Positions 35,256-48,464 are shown, counted from the stretch's first letter. The stretch: 64,000 nucleotides of DNA from Macquaria australasica (GCA_005408345.1 SEMN01000012.1:2616501-2680500), one strand, 5' to 3'. A program made the numbers and translations. The notes: generated by a model not told the origin, from the sequence alone.

Positions 35256-35485
35256 AATTTTAACTATTTTATATACTGTTGGGTAGTTCAATCTACAGGC
35301 CAAACACAGGCCAAATTTAACATACAGTAAATGCAGTGTGATGAAAGTTAGTCGGTATCCCTGAGTTTAGATCTTAGAGGTAGTGGGGGGGTGTTTTTCT
35401 TATCCTTATTTTTCTGATATTGAATGTGTGTGTTCTCTTTTCCATAGACCAACAACATGCTTCCTGAGACTGTCCTCCAGCAGTG

Positions 35486-36301
35486 ATGCCTGCCTTCAGC
35501 CCTCCTGCCCCTCTCCTCTGTGTGTTGCTGTGTGTGTCGGTGGCTCTGCAGCGCTCTGACCTGCGCCTGGCTTATGTGACCCACAACAGCTTCTTCTACT
35601 ACTCCTGCAGCCAGGACCCACAACCCTGCAGCGTCTCATCACTTGCAGACTGCAGATGCAAGGACATCCAGCTTTCCACATTGCACCGCCCCCAGTCGCA
35701 CTCCTCTCCTGTTTTCCGGATGAGACGTTTGACTGTTTGGTTCACGTCGCCGTTAAACACAGCACGTCTGCTCAACAACTCGGAGGTGAGGCACCTCACC
35801 CTGATCCACTGTGGCCCTGGAGGATCCAGAGGGACACCTTTTTCTTCCCCAGAGGGACATTTTGCTGTGCAGCACCTGGAGAGGCTGACGGTGGTGAACC
35901 TGTCGCAGAGGTCGGTTCACCACTGTCCAGATGCAAACAGAGCCAAGAACACAGACTCAAACACTGACCCAGACAGAGATAACGGTGCTCATCTTGACAC
36001 AAATAGATACAACAGGGATAGAGACACAAACCTGGACCTGATTGCGGACATGAAGAGAGATTACTTGGCTTTGTCCTCACCCCAGATCCAAGACATCTTC
36101 CTGGGCAGGGAGCTGGGAGCAGCGTATCACGAACAGGCCAGACTGGGAATCATCCACAGCTCCGTGCTGGAGTGGGGAGCAGTGGCCAAAGCCTACACAG
36201 TCCAGACACACATAGACAATGATGGCATGCTGCCCTTCCCTGACCTCCACCTGCCAAAATTACCAGAGACATCTGTCATATATGTCAGCTTTGTGTACTG
36301 A
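35486..36301 (+). CDS. C21orf62/EPCIP-like secreted protein
   Basis: Single coding exon, 271 residues. The ATG at 35486 is taken because it is the first Met and opens a signal peptide (hydrophobic residues 9-21, APLLCVLLCVSVALQ). An acceptor-like CCATAG ends at 35448, so a non-coding upstream exon is likely. It resembles human C21orf62 (exosomal polycystin-1-interacting protein, 219 residues): CRCKDIQL near residue 56, RRLTVWFTSPL..ARLLNNSEVRHLTLIHC (79-109), HLERLTV (130-136), and the C-terminal block SVLEWGAVAKAYTVQ..FPDL..LPKLPETSVIYVSFVY (226-271). Cysteines cluster at 41-58. An Asp/Asn/Arg-rich segment at residues 149-184 has no counterpart in the human protein as I remember it. It is probably exported; its biochemical role is not established from sequence. 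The neighbours ifngr1 and olig3 mirror the human C21orf62 position beside OLIG2 and the chromosome 21 receptor cluster. Confidence 0.8.
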   Translation: MPAFSPPAPLLCVLLCVSVALQRSDLRLAYVTHNSFFYYSCSQDPQPCSVSSLADCRCKDIQLSTLHRPQSHSSPVFRMRRLTVWFTSPLNTARLLNNSEVRHLTLIHCGPGGSRGTPFSSPEGHFAVQHLERLTVVNLSQRSVHHCPDANRAKNTDSNTDPDRDNGAHLDTNRYNRDRDTNLDLIADMKRDYLALSSPQIQDIFLGRELGAAYHEQARLGIIHSSVLEWGAVAKAYTVQTHIDNDGMLPFPDLHLPKLPETSVIYVSFVY

Positions 36302-38570
36302 CACAGGAGGGAACAACAGGAGGGAGATGATCCAGTGTTCAGGACCTGCAAATAATCACTTTATTGCTCCCCAGGGACCCTAAATTTTGAGTCCTTTTTG
36401 TTGCAGGCCTACACGTCTGATTTACATTTTTGTCTTAAGAATAATCCCTTTATCCTCTTAAAATGGGAGATAAAGTGATCATTAGTTTACAGATTATGTT
36501 GCATTTAAAGTTAGGCTCTTATGTAAGTTTCTTCAAGCTGACGGAGACAAAACAAATCTGCTCATTGACACAGTACCAAGCAAAAGTTTGTTACTTATGA
36601 AATGTTGTAAAAATGAACACAAAGAAACACTGACGCAATGAACCTGACCAAAAACTATTTACAAAATATCCTGGTACTTTATTTAGATGCAAAACTGCAG
36701 TCTTTTTCTATAAGTATAGTCTCATGGGGGAAATTCTCAACTTTCCTGGATGGAAACTGAGAAGGAAACTGACTGTGTTTGGGAGAAATTTTTCCATTTG
36801 TTTGAAGTAAAAGAACCTTTTTGGCACGCACACAGACACACACACACACAAACACATGCAAAACAATATTTGAATTTCTTGTCCAATAGCTTTAATCATC
36901 ATTTTCCCAAGTGGCCGAAAAGTTTGCACAGCTGTTTATCAGCATGTTAGAACAAATGAGTCAACTAATGAGACCCTCTGAGGGGCCAGAGCAGCCCGCC
37001 AACCCCTTACAGCTGAAGTGTCATTTGTCTCTAAATGCTGTTTATCCTAAGTTGATGGTGTAAAATCCCCAAACTGAAATGAAAGTGGTGTACAGGTGGC
37101 TCTGTTAACCAGCTGAGCATTTATTATTCTTTATTCCCTTGTTCTTCCTCTCTGCCACAAGGAAGGAAAATGTGAGCTTCTACCATGAAGTGAATCCCAC
37201 AAAAGCTGTGATCAGGATGCTGAATTCACACTGAAAGTGGCACTCATGACTGACCACTTTTTTTCAGCTTTTCACAACATGTCAGATGTTGTGAAAAGAC
37301 GCAGTGTCCCATGTATGTGAATAATTAGAGACCTTTCAAAGTTATTCAGTCAAATGATAACTCAAGAATTTGATCTATAAGTTTGAGTTTGGTTTCAAAT
37401 GTGAGAATAAAACGTGTTGTACAACATTTGGGAATTCACTTCATGATTCCAAAAGTGCACCACAAGATGGCAGCAGATACATTTGAGTCAAAGAACGAGA
37501 AGCAAACTGAAGTGTTGAGGGAGGACTGAGCTGACTGAGGAAAACAGGGTTGTCGTTTCCGTCTTTTTATTTAAGTTATGTACAACTCTTAAAGAATCCA
37601 GTAAACCTTACATTTAACAAATGTGTCGTGACGCATCTCAGCACTTTAAAAACTTCTGAGGAATGTTATTTTTTTAAGATAGTGGTACATTGTTAAGAGT
37701 TAATAAAGGATGGCCTGATATTTATTTGTTTAAAAAATGAAATTGACAATGTCACAGCTTGCATTTGTTTACAACAAAAACAAGAAATAAATGATTTACT
37801 TATCACTCATGGGTTTAAGATCATGATTGTCATTTGTTTTTAAAGTATTTTGTTTCTGTACTTGATCTGTCCAAATAAAATCTCAGATTAGACACATCTG
37901 ACACATAAAATATTAATTAAAAAAGGATTGTGTCAAAAATATCCTCTATATTTGGCCATATGTGATACAGCAGCATGTCTAATATTGTAGACACATAAAC
38001 CATAGTGCCCCCCATAGTGTGGGGGGGGGGGGGCACTTATAGTCACCCTTTAAAGGTGTGTTTGAGTCACTTCGGAGGGTTGATGTGGCAATTTTAATTA
38101 AAAATGTTTTGCTTTTTAGTTATTGAATGTTAAAACCTCATGTGTCTATGGTTACATTTGTCAGTTTGATGATGATTGCAGTAGGCTACATGAGTGCGAG
38201 TGCACGTTGTGTGTGTGTGTGTGTGGGGGGGTGTGTGTGTGTGTGTGCGTGCGTGTGTGTGTGTTGTGGGTGTGTGCTGACACCTGCTATAGATAGAGAG
38301 CTGCTTATTTGCATGATAAACATGCAGCCCATCTTATTAAGCTCCCTGTGAATGCAAACTGATGTTGCCTGTTGATCCTGCACCTGAGAGGTCAGCACCC
38401 ACCCGAACACACACCGGGGGCAATTACCAGAGAAATCACCGGCGGTGGTGGTGGTGAGGCAGCCGGGCTGCTCCTTATGGAAATCAAGCCTAAAAAGGTC
38501 GGCGTGAACCGTGACCTCCACTTGGGATAATCTGACGACAAACTAGCGCCAGTAAAAACAAATCAATTAC
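36302..38570. other. Downstream of the epcip-like gene; spacer
   Basis: No further exon seen. A short perfect hairpin is at 37268-37298, AATAAA at about 37406, a G-run at 38022-38034 and an interrupted GT tract at 38207-38275. The candidate poly(A) signal for the epcip-like gene is not clear. Confidence 0.4.
37268..37298. repeat. Perfect 13-base hairpin
   Basis: Arms CTTTTCACAACAT (37268-37280) and ATGTTGTGAAAAG (37286-37298) with the loop GTCAG. It could fold in the 3' UTR of the epcip-like transcript if that extends about 1 kb. Confidence 0.9.
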
Positions 38571-39010
38571 ATGTTCAGTCTGCTGCTCATGATGTATAGA
38601 CCTCTCTGAATGCACACTGTAAATATTTAGGCCTGTGTCAGTCTAACAAGGCGGACAGGCCGAGACTAAATCGGATTGATTTTAGGTGGGTTCTCCCTCC
38701 TCCGCACCCCTCCAAGTGAGTCTTTAACCACGCTGCCGCCGTCTCCTCACCGGCAGTTTAGCAGTAAAACATTTTTATAATCAGACGTTATTGTTCGCCG
38801 CCTCCTTGTGGGAGATGCGCCCATGTTCATTTTTTAAAAGGGCAAATCAGCCATAATTCAGTTTATAAACTGCAGCGCGCAGGGGAGAAATGCCTGGATG
38901 AATATTCATTAGAGCCCGCCCGAACTGCCACGCTCGGTGATTCATTGGGCATATGTAAATATCACTCACTTTAATTGCCCCTAAACTGACTCAACATAAT
39001 GTTGTCATTA
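38570..39010. promoter_or_regulatory. Candidate developmental enhancer block A
   Basis: Non-coding, non-repetitive, with mixed GC content unlike the AT-rich neighbourhood and several homeobox- or POU-like motifs: CATAATTCAG, GAATATTCATTAG, GATTCATTGG, ATATGTAAATATC, CTTTAATTGCC. It lies in the gene desert upstream of olig3. Inferred from texture only; no alignment available. Confidence 0.35.
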
Positions 39011-40400
39011 GCAAATTATTACTTATTTGTGATACTAATGGTACGGTATGGCGCGCAGTGCCGAAGCTCCACATATATGATTGCAATTACAGCTCTTTTT
39101 ATTCATAGGCTGACTGCGGAATCTGATGGATCTGTGTGTGTGTGTGTGTGTGTGGCTAAGGTGCCAACAATTAATTTCACTTCACTGACACATGCATGGA
39201 CGACTTGAGTCGATCCAGCCATTAGACACAAACACAAACACAAAACACACACACACACACACACAGAGAGAACTCGGTTTTATGGACATTTTAACATTTT
39301 ATTGTATTTTCTGTATCATCTGGACTGACTTCAGAATTAACAGGGAATTATTTATTCCCTCAAACGTCTTTAGCCTAAATTTATTTTCTTGTACAGTAAT
39401 TATATTAGTGGTTGAATATATATTTGCCACAAGAAACAGAAAACATCATGCTGGATAAAAACAAAATGCATGGATAATTTTGTGTAATTATACATATAGA
39501 CTAAAAAGACTGAATGTGCAAAATTATAGACAATGAAAATGTTTTTCTTCATAAATGACCATAAATAAATTTACAGATTTTGAACTATAATTACTGATAT
39601 CTGCTTCTAAATTATTCAGAAACTAATGTTTAACTGAAGTCCTTTAAAAGTGCAGTTCAATTAAATTTAACTGCAATCTGCATAAAAAAAAAACCTTGTG
39701 AATTAAATGACTTTACTTCAAAAACATTTAGATTATGCACAGAGTTATTTGATCGTTTGATATTTGCAGTTCAATGTACTGTATATCTTCATTGTTTCAT
39801 CAGACATTAGGGTACATTTGGACAGAATAAGAAGTACAAGAAAAAGGAGGATTTTTATTCCTATCTTGCAAACAGTGGTGTGCTTGATCCTGATATTACT
39901 ATACTGAATATGAAGACCAATAAATAAAATACAGTGGGCCTACTTTTAGTCACAGTTGTGACCAGGTTACTAAAGAAAAGTTTACCAAAAGTAATGGAGA
40001 CAATCCTAAATACGCTGCTGTCCCGAAATGTTTGTATTTGAATAGTTTGTCTAAAATCTCCTCAAACCTCACCTAAAAAGTGATTCATTTTATGTTAATA
40101 TATTCACTTAAAACACAAAGAAAGTTTAGCTTTGGAAAACAGACATTTACCTAAATCCTCTGACTCCAAACTCTTCCATGACTCATACTGAAACCAGAGG
40201 CTGTCGCATTTTTAAAACAAACTACTGCTGTATTTTCTAAAAAAATAAAAAATTCCCTCCCTGCTTGTCACGGTCTGCACAACACGACGCGGCTTGGAGT
40301 TGTTTTATAGAGGCAGCAGCAGTTTGAAACAACAACCATGACAAAACAGGCCCACAAAACAGAGGGAGAGAGAGAGAAGGACAGGCAGAGACAAATAATG

Positions 40401-40401
<1 letters not shown>

Positions 40402-40477
<76 letters not shown>
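40402..40477. repeat. (TG)38 microsatellite
   Basis: About 76 bases of uninterrupted TG. Confidence 0.97.
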
Positions 40478-40478
<1 letters not shown>

Positions 40479-40653
40479 ATCTGTGAGAGAGTGTGAGGGA
40501 GCTAATAAAGTAATGTGATGGATGATCTCCTTTCTCCCAGAGGGACCAGCACCATGTAAATTGGCCCACACAATGCATTATGGATAAGGCAGTTGAGATT
40601 ATAGCTTGTTAATGTGTCCCTCCCTCGTCCCCTCCCTCTCCTCTCTCTCCTTA

Positions 40654-40693
<40 letters not shown>

Positions 40694-41060
40694 CCTCTGC
40701 TTCGGCTCAGGCAGTGACATGGTCACCTCATTGTCGGGTCGGGTGGGTCTTTTAGGTGCAGATGGAGAGGGAGAGGAGCTGTACTGCAGAGATCTGCTAG
40801 GCTTAGTGGAGTAAGTTTGTGTATCTGTGTCTGTGTGTATATATTATATTACTCACATTGTGGGGACAAAAATGTGTTCACACAGTCACATTATGAGGAC
40901 TCACTTCCCATTTGGGGACCAAAAGCAGGTCTCCACAAGGTAAACTGCTAAATTTGAGTGTTAAGGTTTGGTTTTTGGTTACAGTTTTAGGTTTGGCATG
41001 TAGTCTTCAGGAAATAAATGTAAGTCAATGCAATGTCCTGTTAAGTGGCAAAAAACAGTT

Positions 41061-41062
<2 letters not shown>

Positions 41063-41124
<62 letters not shown>

Positions 41125-41440
41125 TGTGTGTGTGATAGCAAGCCAGCCACCAGGCAGCCAGCAGAGACAGTCCGTCGGCAGGGGCCAGGGCTGTGGACAT
41201 ATGTCTCCTCCCTCCCTCACCCACCCCACACCCCCCTCAGCCCTCCTAAGAGGGTGCCAACCCCCCACAACCTCCCTCCACCCCCCCCCCCCCTCCCCCT
41301 CCCCCCTCCACCTTGCAGGCCTGTCCAGGGACCTGTCGGGCCATCTGTTGAAGCAGGACCAGAAGAGCTGGTCCAGAGGAAATGCTACTATAGGATGGCT
41401 ATATGGCTAGCCTGGCTGTCACTAACTAGCAGGGGCATTT

Positions 41441-41509
<69 letters not shown>
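41063..41509. repeat. Two long TG tracts flanking a C-rich run
   Basis: TG at 41063-41134 and 41443-41509. Between them at 41281-41310 is an almost pure C stretch with single T breaks, which would allow G-quadruplex folding on the minus strand. Confidence 0.9.
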
Positions 41510-41510
<1 letters not shown>

Positions 41511-42445
41511 AGGGCATCCCAGGGTAGATCCAACAAAAACAAATCTTTGTGTATTTTGGGGGGACTTTTATCATCTAAGCTTGGTTGTAAAGGACCATAC
41601 CATTAAAAACAGAGCCTATATAAGTTATTAATGAGAAAACAGCAAATTATTTCCCTCTTATATATGAAAAGTTTAATTTATAAGCAATTAAACACCAACA
41701 TAAATTCAATACACTCACAGGTTTTTTTGTACAGTCTAGCCCCCTTTTCAGACATGAACCTTGTTACGTCAATCTGACGGCAACATGTCGGTCTCGTGTC
41801 TGAATAAGCACCCTGGTCAATTTTACATAAAAGGCAATCTTACTAGGTCGGACACAGTAACATTTCTGTATCACTTGTGAAACTTGTGGCATGCTTTGGA
41901 AAATGGTCAGCAGGGATGTGAAACATATGCAATCTGTACTCAACTGGCCAACAACATTCAAAAGCAGCTGTATGGTCCTTTAAACAGTCTAATACACAAG
42001 TGTACAGGAACCAGCAGCAAAATGGCTGAACGATCCCACAGAGAGCTCAACACCTGCACACACTCAGCTCACCGAAACAGCTGCTCTGATACACTGCGAT
42101 GTCTTTCCCTCATTTTGGAGATGTGCTCAGTAGATCTGGTCTTTGTTTACTCTGTGTGGCGTCAATTAGCTATTAGCACAGAAACCTGATGAGTTTAAGT
42201 GTTCTTGCATGAGGATATTTAAGCATATCTGTGGCATTAAACACACCCTATCCATTTGCAGACATTTGGATGTTTTTTTCTTTTTCTATTAAAACAAAAA
42301 CAAAAAACAAAAGGTGGGACATGCAAAAACTTTAGAAATTCTACACAACTCATGTGTCACACCATGCATTCATATTTCTGTAGTTAATCAGCTCAAAAGA
42401 TGTAAAAATCAAACAGGAATAAAGAGATTTAAATACTTAAATGTT

Positions 42446-42770
42446 TGCACACTAGAGTTGCAACAATTATTTTCATTACTGATTAATCCGTGAATACTTT
42501 TCCATCATTAAAATGTCAGAAAATACTGAAAAATGTCTTCAAATTGTTTGTTTTCTTGGACCAACTGTCCCAAATCCAAATACATTCAATGTACACGGAT
42601 ACAAAACAGAGAAAAGCAGCAGATTCTCACATTGTAGAAGCTGAAACCAGAGAATATTTGGCATTTTTGCTCGATAATTTACTCAACAATTAATTGATTA
42701 TCAAAATATTTAAAAATAATTTTCTGTCAGTTGATTAATTATTAATCAGGTAATCATCTCAGCACCAGAA
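42446..42770 (+). repeat. Dispersed MITE-like repeat, copy 2
   Basis: Begins AGAGTTGCAACAATTATTTT then CATTACTGATTAATCC and ends ATTATTAATCAGGTAATCAT. Same family as 10330-10716 (opposite orientation) and 62395-62685. Confidence 0.55.
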
Positions 42771-42932
42771 GTGTTTTGACTGTCCATGGTGACAAAGCAG
42801 GGCAGATTCTCCACAACCTTGAAAATCAGTTGTTAAGGGTTATAATGGGGGTTTAAATCATGCAGCGTGTTCCTGGCTTGGTACGTCTTATTCGGGCAAT
42901 CTAGACTAAACCAAGTGAGCTTAGCGAGGCCT

Positions 42933-42964
<32 letters not shown>

Positions 42965-44983
42965 CACTGGACCCTCCTCGGCTGTGTGTGCGTGGGTGGT
43001 TGCCTCCACTCATTAGAACGGGTCACCTCTCTCTCATGGAAAGTTTTCACGGCTGTGGAGCGGATTAGGAGCAGCGAGGGAAAGGAGGAGAGAGAGAGGA
43101 GGAGAGATTATTGGGCCGACTGGAAGGAGGAAGGAGAGAATCACAAAAAGAGAGCATTAGCATCTACACTTCAGCATTTGTTTGTGGTATGTAGCGGACA
43201 CTCATCCGGAGTGCCCGGGTTTACAGTGAGTGCAAAGAGGAACAAGTGAATGCTGGGGCCTTTTAACACAGGAGGTCTGAAGAGAAGAGAGAGGAGAGTG
43301 TTGGGTTAAAGACAGACTATCTTAACACAGTTATAATTACATATTTACACAATACCACCACACGTTAAAAGAGAGGAAATAAGACTGATGTTTCCATGCA
43401 ACTGTCAAAAGCTGGGCTCAAGTCGTGCGTGTTGTTGATGTTTCATGCTTTGATTCGAGGTTCAAAGCCAAATAAATGCTGCGTACAATGATCTACTGGC
43501 CACACGCTGACAGTGAGCTGTGTGTCCATGACATTTGTGGAGGTTGAGATATGTTACAGGATTTTGTTTATGACCAAAAATACTTTTATTGTTGTGAAAT
43601 AAAACTATTCATCAGGCCATCAGCTCATCCCGAGCCAATGTTCTTCTATTTACTTAACATGCATTTTTCACACTTCTTTTCAATTCAACAACATTAATTC
43701 AGCTAGTAAAACTTATTTACATTGCCGAGCAGTTTTTCATCATTTCTACTTCAAAACACACGTTGATTCACAGAACCAAACACTCTCTCGAAAACACACT
43801 TGGAGTTTCTGGGAGGTTGGTCCAAAACAAACCCAGAAGATTACCGACAGAAGCATCACTGCTCAAGCTACGACGCTCAAGCACACAGAATGTTGTGCAT
43901 AGTCAGAAACGACAAAAACTCAGTTTTACATGGTGAGTGATGATGCCAGAAAATTTGACTCCAATCCGATACCAAGTAATACATGCCCAGAAATCATCAA
44001 TATCAATATGGATTTATTATTAAATGACTTCAAGTTAAGACACAAGACAGTTTATAAAGGTAAATAACAAATGTTGTATATCTTATCTCATTTATCTAAA
44101 TGTGTATGTCTTCTCTGAACAAACATGGTGACGGCTGCGTGCAACAGCAGCAGAGACAGAAAGAGAGCACGCACTAAGAAGAGTTTGTAGATAACGTGAG
44201 ACTGGTCTTTTACTTAGCATTGGTAATATCAATGCTTCAGGTATTGATTTTCCCACCCCTGCTGTGAATTAAAGTACCATCATTTAAAAGAAAAAGCATT
44301 CTTGTTTAGTTTACCTTTACCCTAACCAAATCTGGCAATTTCAGGTGTTTGTTATTAAATTCAACTTAGCCTTTTAGCTACCGCTTGTTCTCATTTTCTC
44401 ACTTTTAAGTAATTTGCCGGTCACCCTGTATTACAGTATTAGTGTATGCTAAACCATTGCAGGTGCACCAGACAAAGCTGTTTACTGAGCTGACACTTGG
44501 GCCTAACTTCCCATCATTAAACACTTAAAAGTAAAAGAAGTATTTTTAAGTTACCATTCTAGCTATTAGGACCCTCTAGTGTCTTCTATAGTAGTAATAT
44601 AAAGGCGACTTTCAGCTGTCTGTTCCTTCAACACACATTCTCAGTGTGTAAGACACATCAGAAAACACCTGTCAACATGCCACATCACACAGTCGCTATA
44701 AAATAAAAGACAAAACCGACTGCCTTAAAGAGTCATCGTGTCCCATCTCATATTCATAATGAATTGCTGCCGTGATAGTCAGTGATGCTTTAACGAGCAT
44801 ATATGACTTTCTTTATGGAATGTTTACTTCGCAGTCCTAGTGGGTTTCTGAATGGAGCCTGAAGGTGATTAAGACTTAAAGTGAACCAAACATTAAACCA
44901 GACAAAGTTTCTCATTTACAATTTGAGTTTGAACTATAGTCTTAACTGCTGTCTTTCTCATTCACACACACAAACAAACACAC

Positions 44984-45024
<41 letters not shown>

Positions 45025-45159
45025 AGCGCCAGCCGCCAGTTGGTCTTAAAGAGGCAAATTCCTCCGCAGCATTTTCTCAACATCGTAAAGCGTCTGCCGT
45101 TAAAGCAATGTTTTTTCAATCCGTCTGCTCTCCCTGACATTTCCAGATAACGTTGGCAT

Positions 45160-45460
45160 TAGGTTGATTTGGGGGAATTTGCACACCATATGCTGCTGTG
45201 TCAAACACCTACATTTAAGCGGGATATGGCTCTGCATTCCCTAATAGCAGCATCATTGGAGCTTGTTTATCTAATGCGCCTGTTAATGTTATTTATTGGG
45301 AGTCTGCCCGCAATCCAGTTCCTCCATGCATGCTAAGGAGACAGACATAAGATATGCAAATGCTAACGTCGGCCCAACTTCACGGCAGTAAAACAGAGCA
45401 TTTGCATTTGATGTAGCACATAATAAACTGGTTATTAGCATTTTAAATGCGTCAAACAAA
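45160..45460. promoter_or_regulatory. Candidate developmental enhancer block B
   Basis: Non-coding, non-repetitive. It contains two POU octamer-type sites, ATGCAAAT (near 45354) and ATTTGCAT (near 45401), with CATAATAAACTGGTTATTAG and several ATTA cores. It follows a CA tract (44987-45020). It looks like a conserved element upstream of olig3, by inference only. Confidence 0.35.
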
Positions 45461-47384
45461 CTTGAAAAATGTGGCCTGCGCTGCTGTGGTTTTTATTATT
45501 GCTGCATGCAGTCGAAACACACATACACATGCCACACGTGCCTCCAAACACGTACAGAAAAGTGTACATGAGCAGACGCATAAATATAAAACTGCTGTGC
45601 ACAGGAGCAAACTGATGTCACAAGGCAAAGAGTCACAGGACAGATGATGTGTTTGATGAAGTTGTTTCTTTCGCTCTCTCTGTCTCTTTCTCTCTCATGC
45701 CCTAAACTTTCTCTCAGAGCATTAAAATATGCAGACGATTCATCTCACAGACGATTCATCCTTCCAGCCCCAGAAAAGGAGGTCTGGTTTCAGCTGTGAC
45801 AAGCAACGGCGATGAACAATCTGAGTTAACAGTAACTACTTTTGTCTCTGTACCACGAGGCCTGCTGGTGATTCTTTAATGAGCCTTGAGTCGGAGGAGT
45901 GTTGACCTTTGATACTCTTAAAACACAAGGTCAACCACTGAAAAACTGATTTAATGCACACATACTGTAGAGTGCCTACTTGCTTTTAATTACACATTCA
46001 CGTGTGCATTATGGCCACCCCACACATACAGCGTTTCTTTGCACTGTTCAAAGCAATCAAAGCAAGTTAATGGTGGGGACAGTGACGTAAGGTCAGCAAC
46101 AAATGACGGCACCAGTACTGGAAAGTTTTAAATATAGTATATCTGTATGTGCGCCTGGTAGGACATGATTCAGTTCTGTGGTAATTGTGATTATTGCTTG
46201 AGTCATCCATTCACTAGCAAAGACCCCACCATCAACAAGATGCGTTTAAACGATTTGTTAATGAAAAATGATTGGTGTGCGAGGCTTGAAACTTGCTTGT
46301 AGTTTTTCCGCTTGCTGTCTGCATTGTGGGGAAGCTTTGGTAAGGAATCTGCCGTAGCACTCGGGCATGACTGACCCCCCCACCTCCCCCTCTGGACCCT
46401 ACGGAGAGGAAGAAACAGGAAGAGAAAACGGGGTGGGGGGGGAGGGACGCAGTAAGCGAGAGCGAAAGAGTAGGAGAGGGTTAGGTGGGTATTTATAGGA
46501 ATGCCGGAAGTGGCTTAGTTGAGGTGAGGTCCTGCTCCTGAAACTCTGCCAGATAGCGCCAATTGATTTTAACTCCGTCTGGAGCCGCCATGTTGGTGAT
46601 ATATTCATCGCTGACCTGAGCATTCATTTTAGCCCCATCAGCAGCACTGTCGTCCAGTCCAGATAAACGTGTCTGTAGTAGACAGTATTAAGGAGGCTTT
46701 TTGATGTTATAACTCTACTTGAATGGTACTTGATTCATCCTCTAGTAGTGATGGTGAAAGTTAAAATTGCAGTGGGCAAGATTCTTATGTAAAGATACAA
46801 TCTCATCATATAGTATTTAATTTAATCTTGAAAGGTTGAAAGATGTCAGGACCTCATTTGCGCAGAAAGAAAACTTGAGTGGAAATGCAGGAAAACAGTT
46901 GAAATATCACACAAAAGTTTTTACGCTTGGCTGAGGTGGAAAAGTTGGTGTGTTGATTAAAAGAAAATGGAAACAGACTTAGCGAATAAATCATGACGTA
47001 CATGAAGCATGTGACTTATTTGTCATTCAAGTTTCTGCTCCACTGAAGAGAGACGAAAAACATCAGATCTGATGCGATAATGCTATATTTCCATCATGTT
47101 GTCCACGTGGTTTTCCATCGTTTGAGGTTTGACTGGCGCTCTTTTAATTAGGACTTCTCGATGCAGCATCTTCTTCTACACTGGTTTAATGGCACCTGAC
47201 TGGAGAATCAGCGCCACCAGCACCGATATTTGCATAATGGAAGTGCATGAAAGCACTGTATGGAAACTTGGCAACGGTTAACAACTGTCAAGTGAAACTG
47301 GAGTTTTCTAGAAAATATTGGGACCTAGAGGGGAAAAAATAAATAAATAAAAAATACAAACTTGTAGAAATGAAGAGAAATGTA

Positions 47385-47421
<37 letters not shown>

Positions 47422-48425
47422 GTATAAATTAATAAAATAGAAAATAAAGTAATGGAACGAATCGACTGACAAACGTAATATTCAGAAAGCAAACAGGAAG
47501 GACCAATCTGCCTAAGTACTGCCTAGAGCATTTCAACTAAAAAAGTTTTTTAGTTTCCTTGGAGCATTTAAAAGCACCACGCAGTGTAGTCCAGAAGTAA
47601 ACAAACACCGCGCTAGGAGAAGATGCTGTTTGTGATCTGTGGTAAGACTGTGCAGGACTGATACATCTACAAAATCCGGAGAGGCAGCCGGTAAGATGCT
47701 GAACTTTTATTAGATCACTGCTGCTACCAGACCAGTTTGGGTTTGCGCTAACCTTACGTCACGGGGCTCGGTAGCCCATTTACCTGTTACCTGTTACCAT
47801 TTAGTACCTGTGTTCATGCGTGCAAGATGGTTTGTCTATTTGCTATAATCTACGATGATGTTTGTCAAGTAGAAGCAGGGGGAATGGTGATGATAAAAAA
47901 GTGTGGATTGTTTGTTAATTGCATTTGAGGTACATTCTGGTTTACTTTTGATCACGAACGTGGTGAAATAATAAATGATAAAACTATGAATGGTGCAGAA
48001 GTTGCATAGGCTTTTAGCTATGGCATGTTATGATGGCTTAGAAATGGTTGTTTGAAAGGACTGCATAATTTAATATTATTTTGAATAAATATGATTTAAA
48101 AAATTTAAAAACATAAAATACATACATTACTACATTACATACATGCATAGATGCATCAGTCTCTTTCAAGCGGGGAAGCTGCACATATTCTTAAGACAAC
48201 TTGACAACAACTGTACTCCTTGTACTCTCTACTCGACTAAAATAAGCAAGAAGCATTGGATGGTTTATGTTTTATTGCCCCTGAAAATCTCATACTGAGC
48301 GAGAAAGAGCGAGCGCAGAGCGCAGGAGGAGAGCTGTCTGAATTGGTTTTTCATTAGCAGTTAATGATGTGATAATCTCTCTAACAGTAACCAGGCACCC
48401 TGCAGCCTGTAATACTCCTCTAATG

Positions 48426-48464
<39 letters not shown>

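Larger units (their letters stand above)
39010..44700. other. Gene desert with many simple repeats
   Basis: No gene seen. Simple repeats: TG at 39132-39153, AC at 39246-39265, TG at 40402-40477, CT at 40657-40689, TG at 41063-41134 (one interruption), a C-rich run at 41281-41310, TG at 41443-41509 and TG at 42934-42963. A GGGGACC-type dispersed repeat is at 40858-41045 and the MITE-like repeat copy 2 at 42446-42770. Long open frames across these tracts are artefacts. Confidence 0.6.

Noticed and set aside
40912..41631. 239-codon open frame on the plus strand
   Set aside because: It runs through two TG tracts (Cys-Val repeats) and a proline-coding C run; low complexity creates it. No family resemblance.
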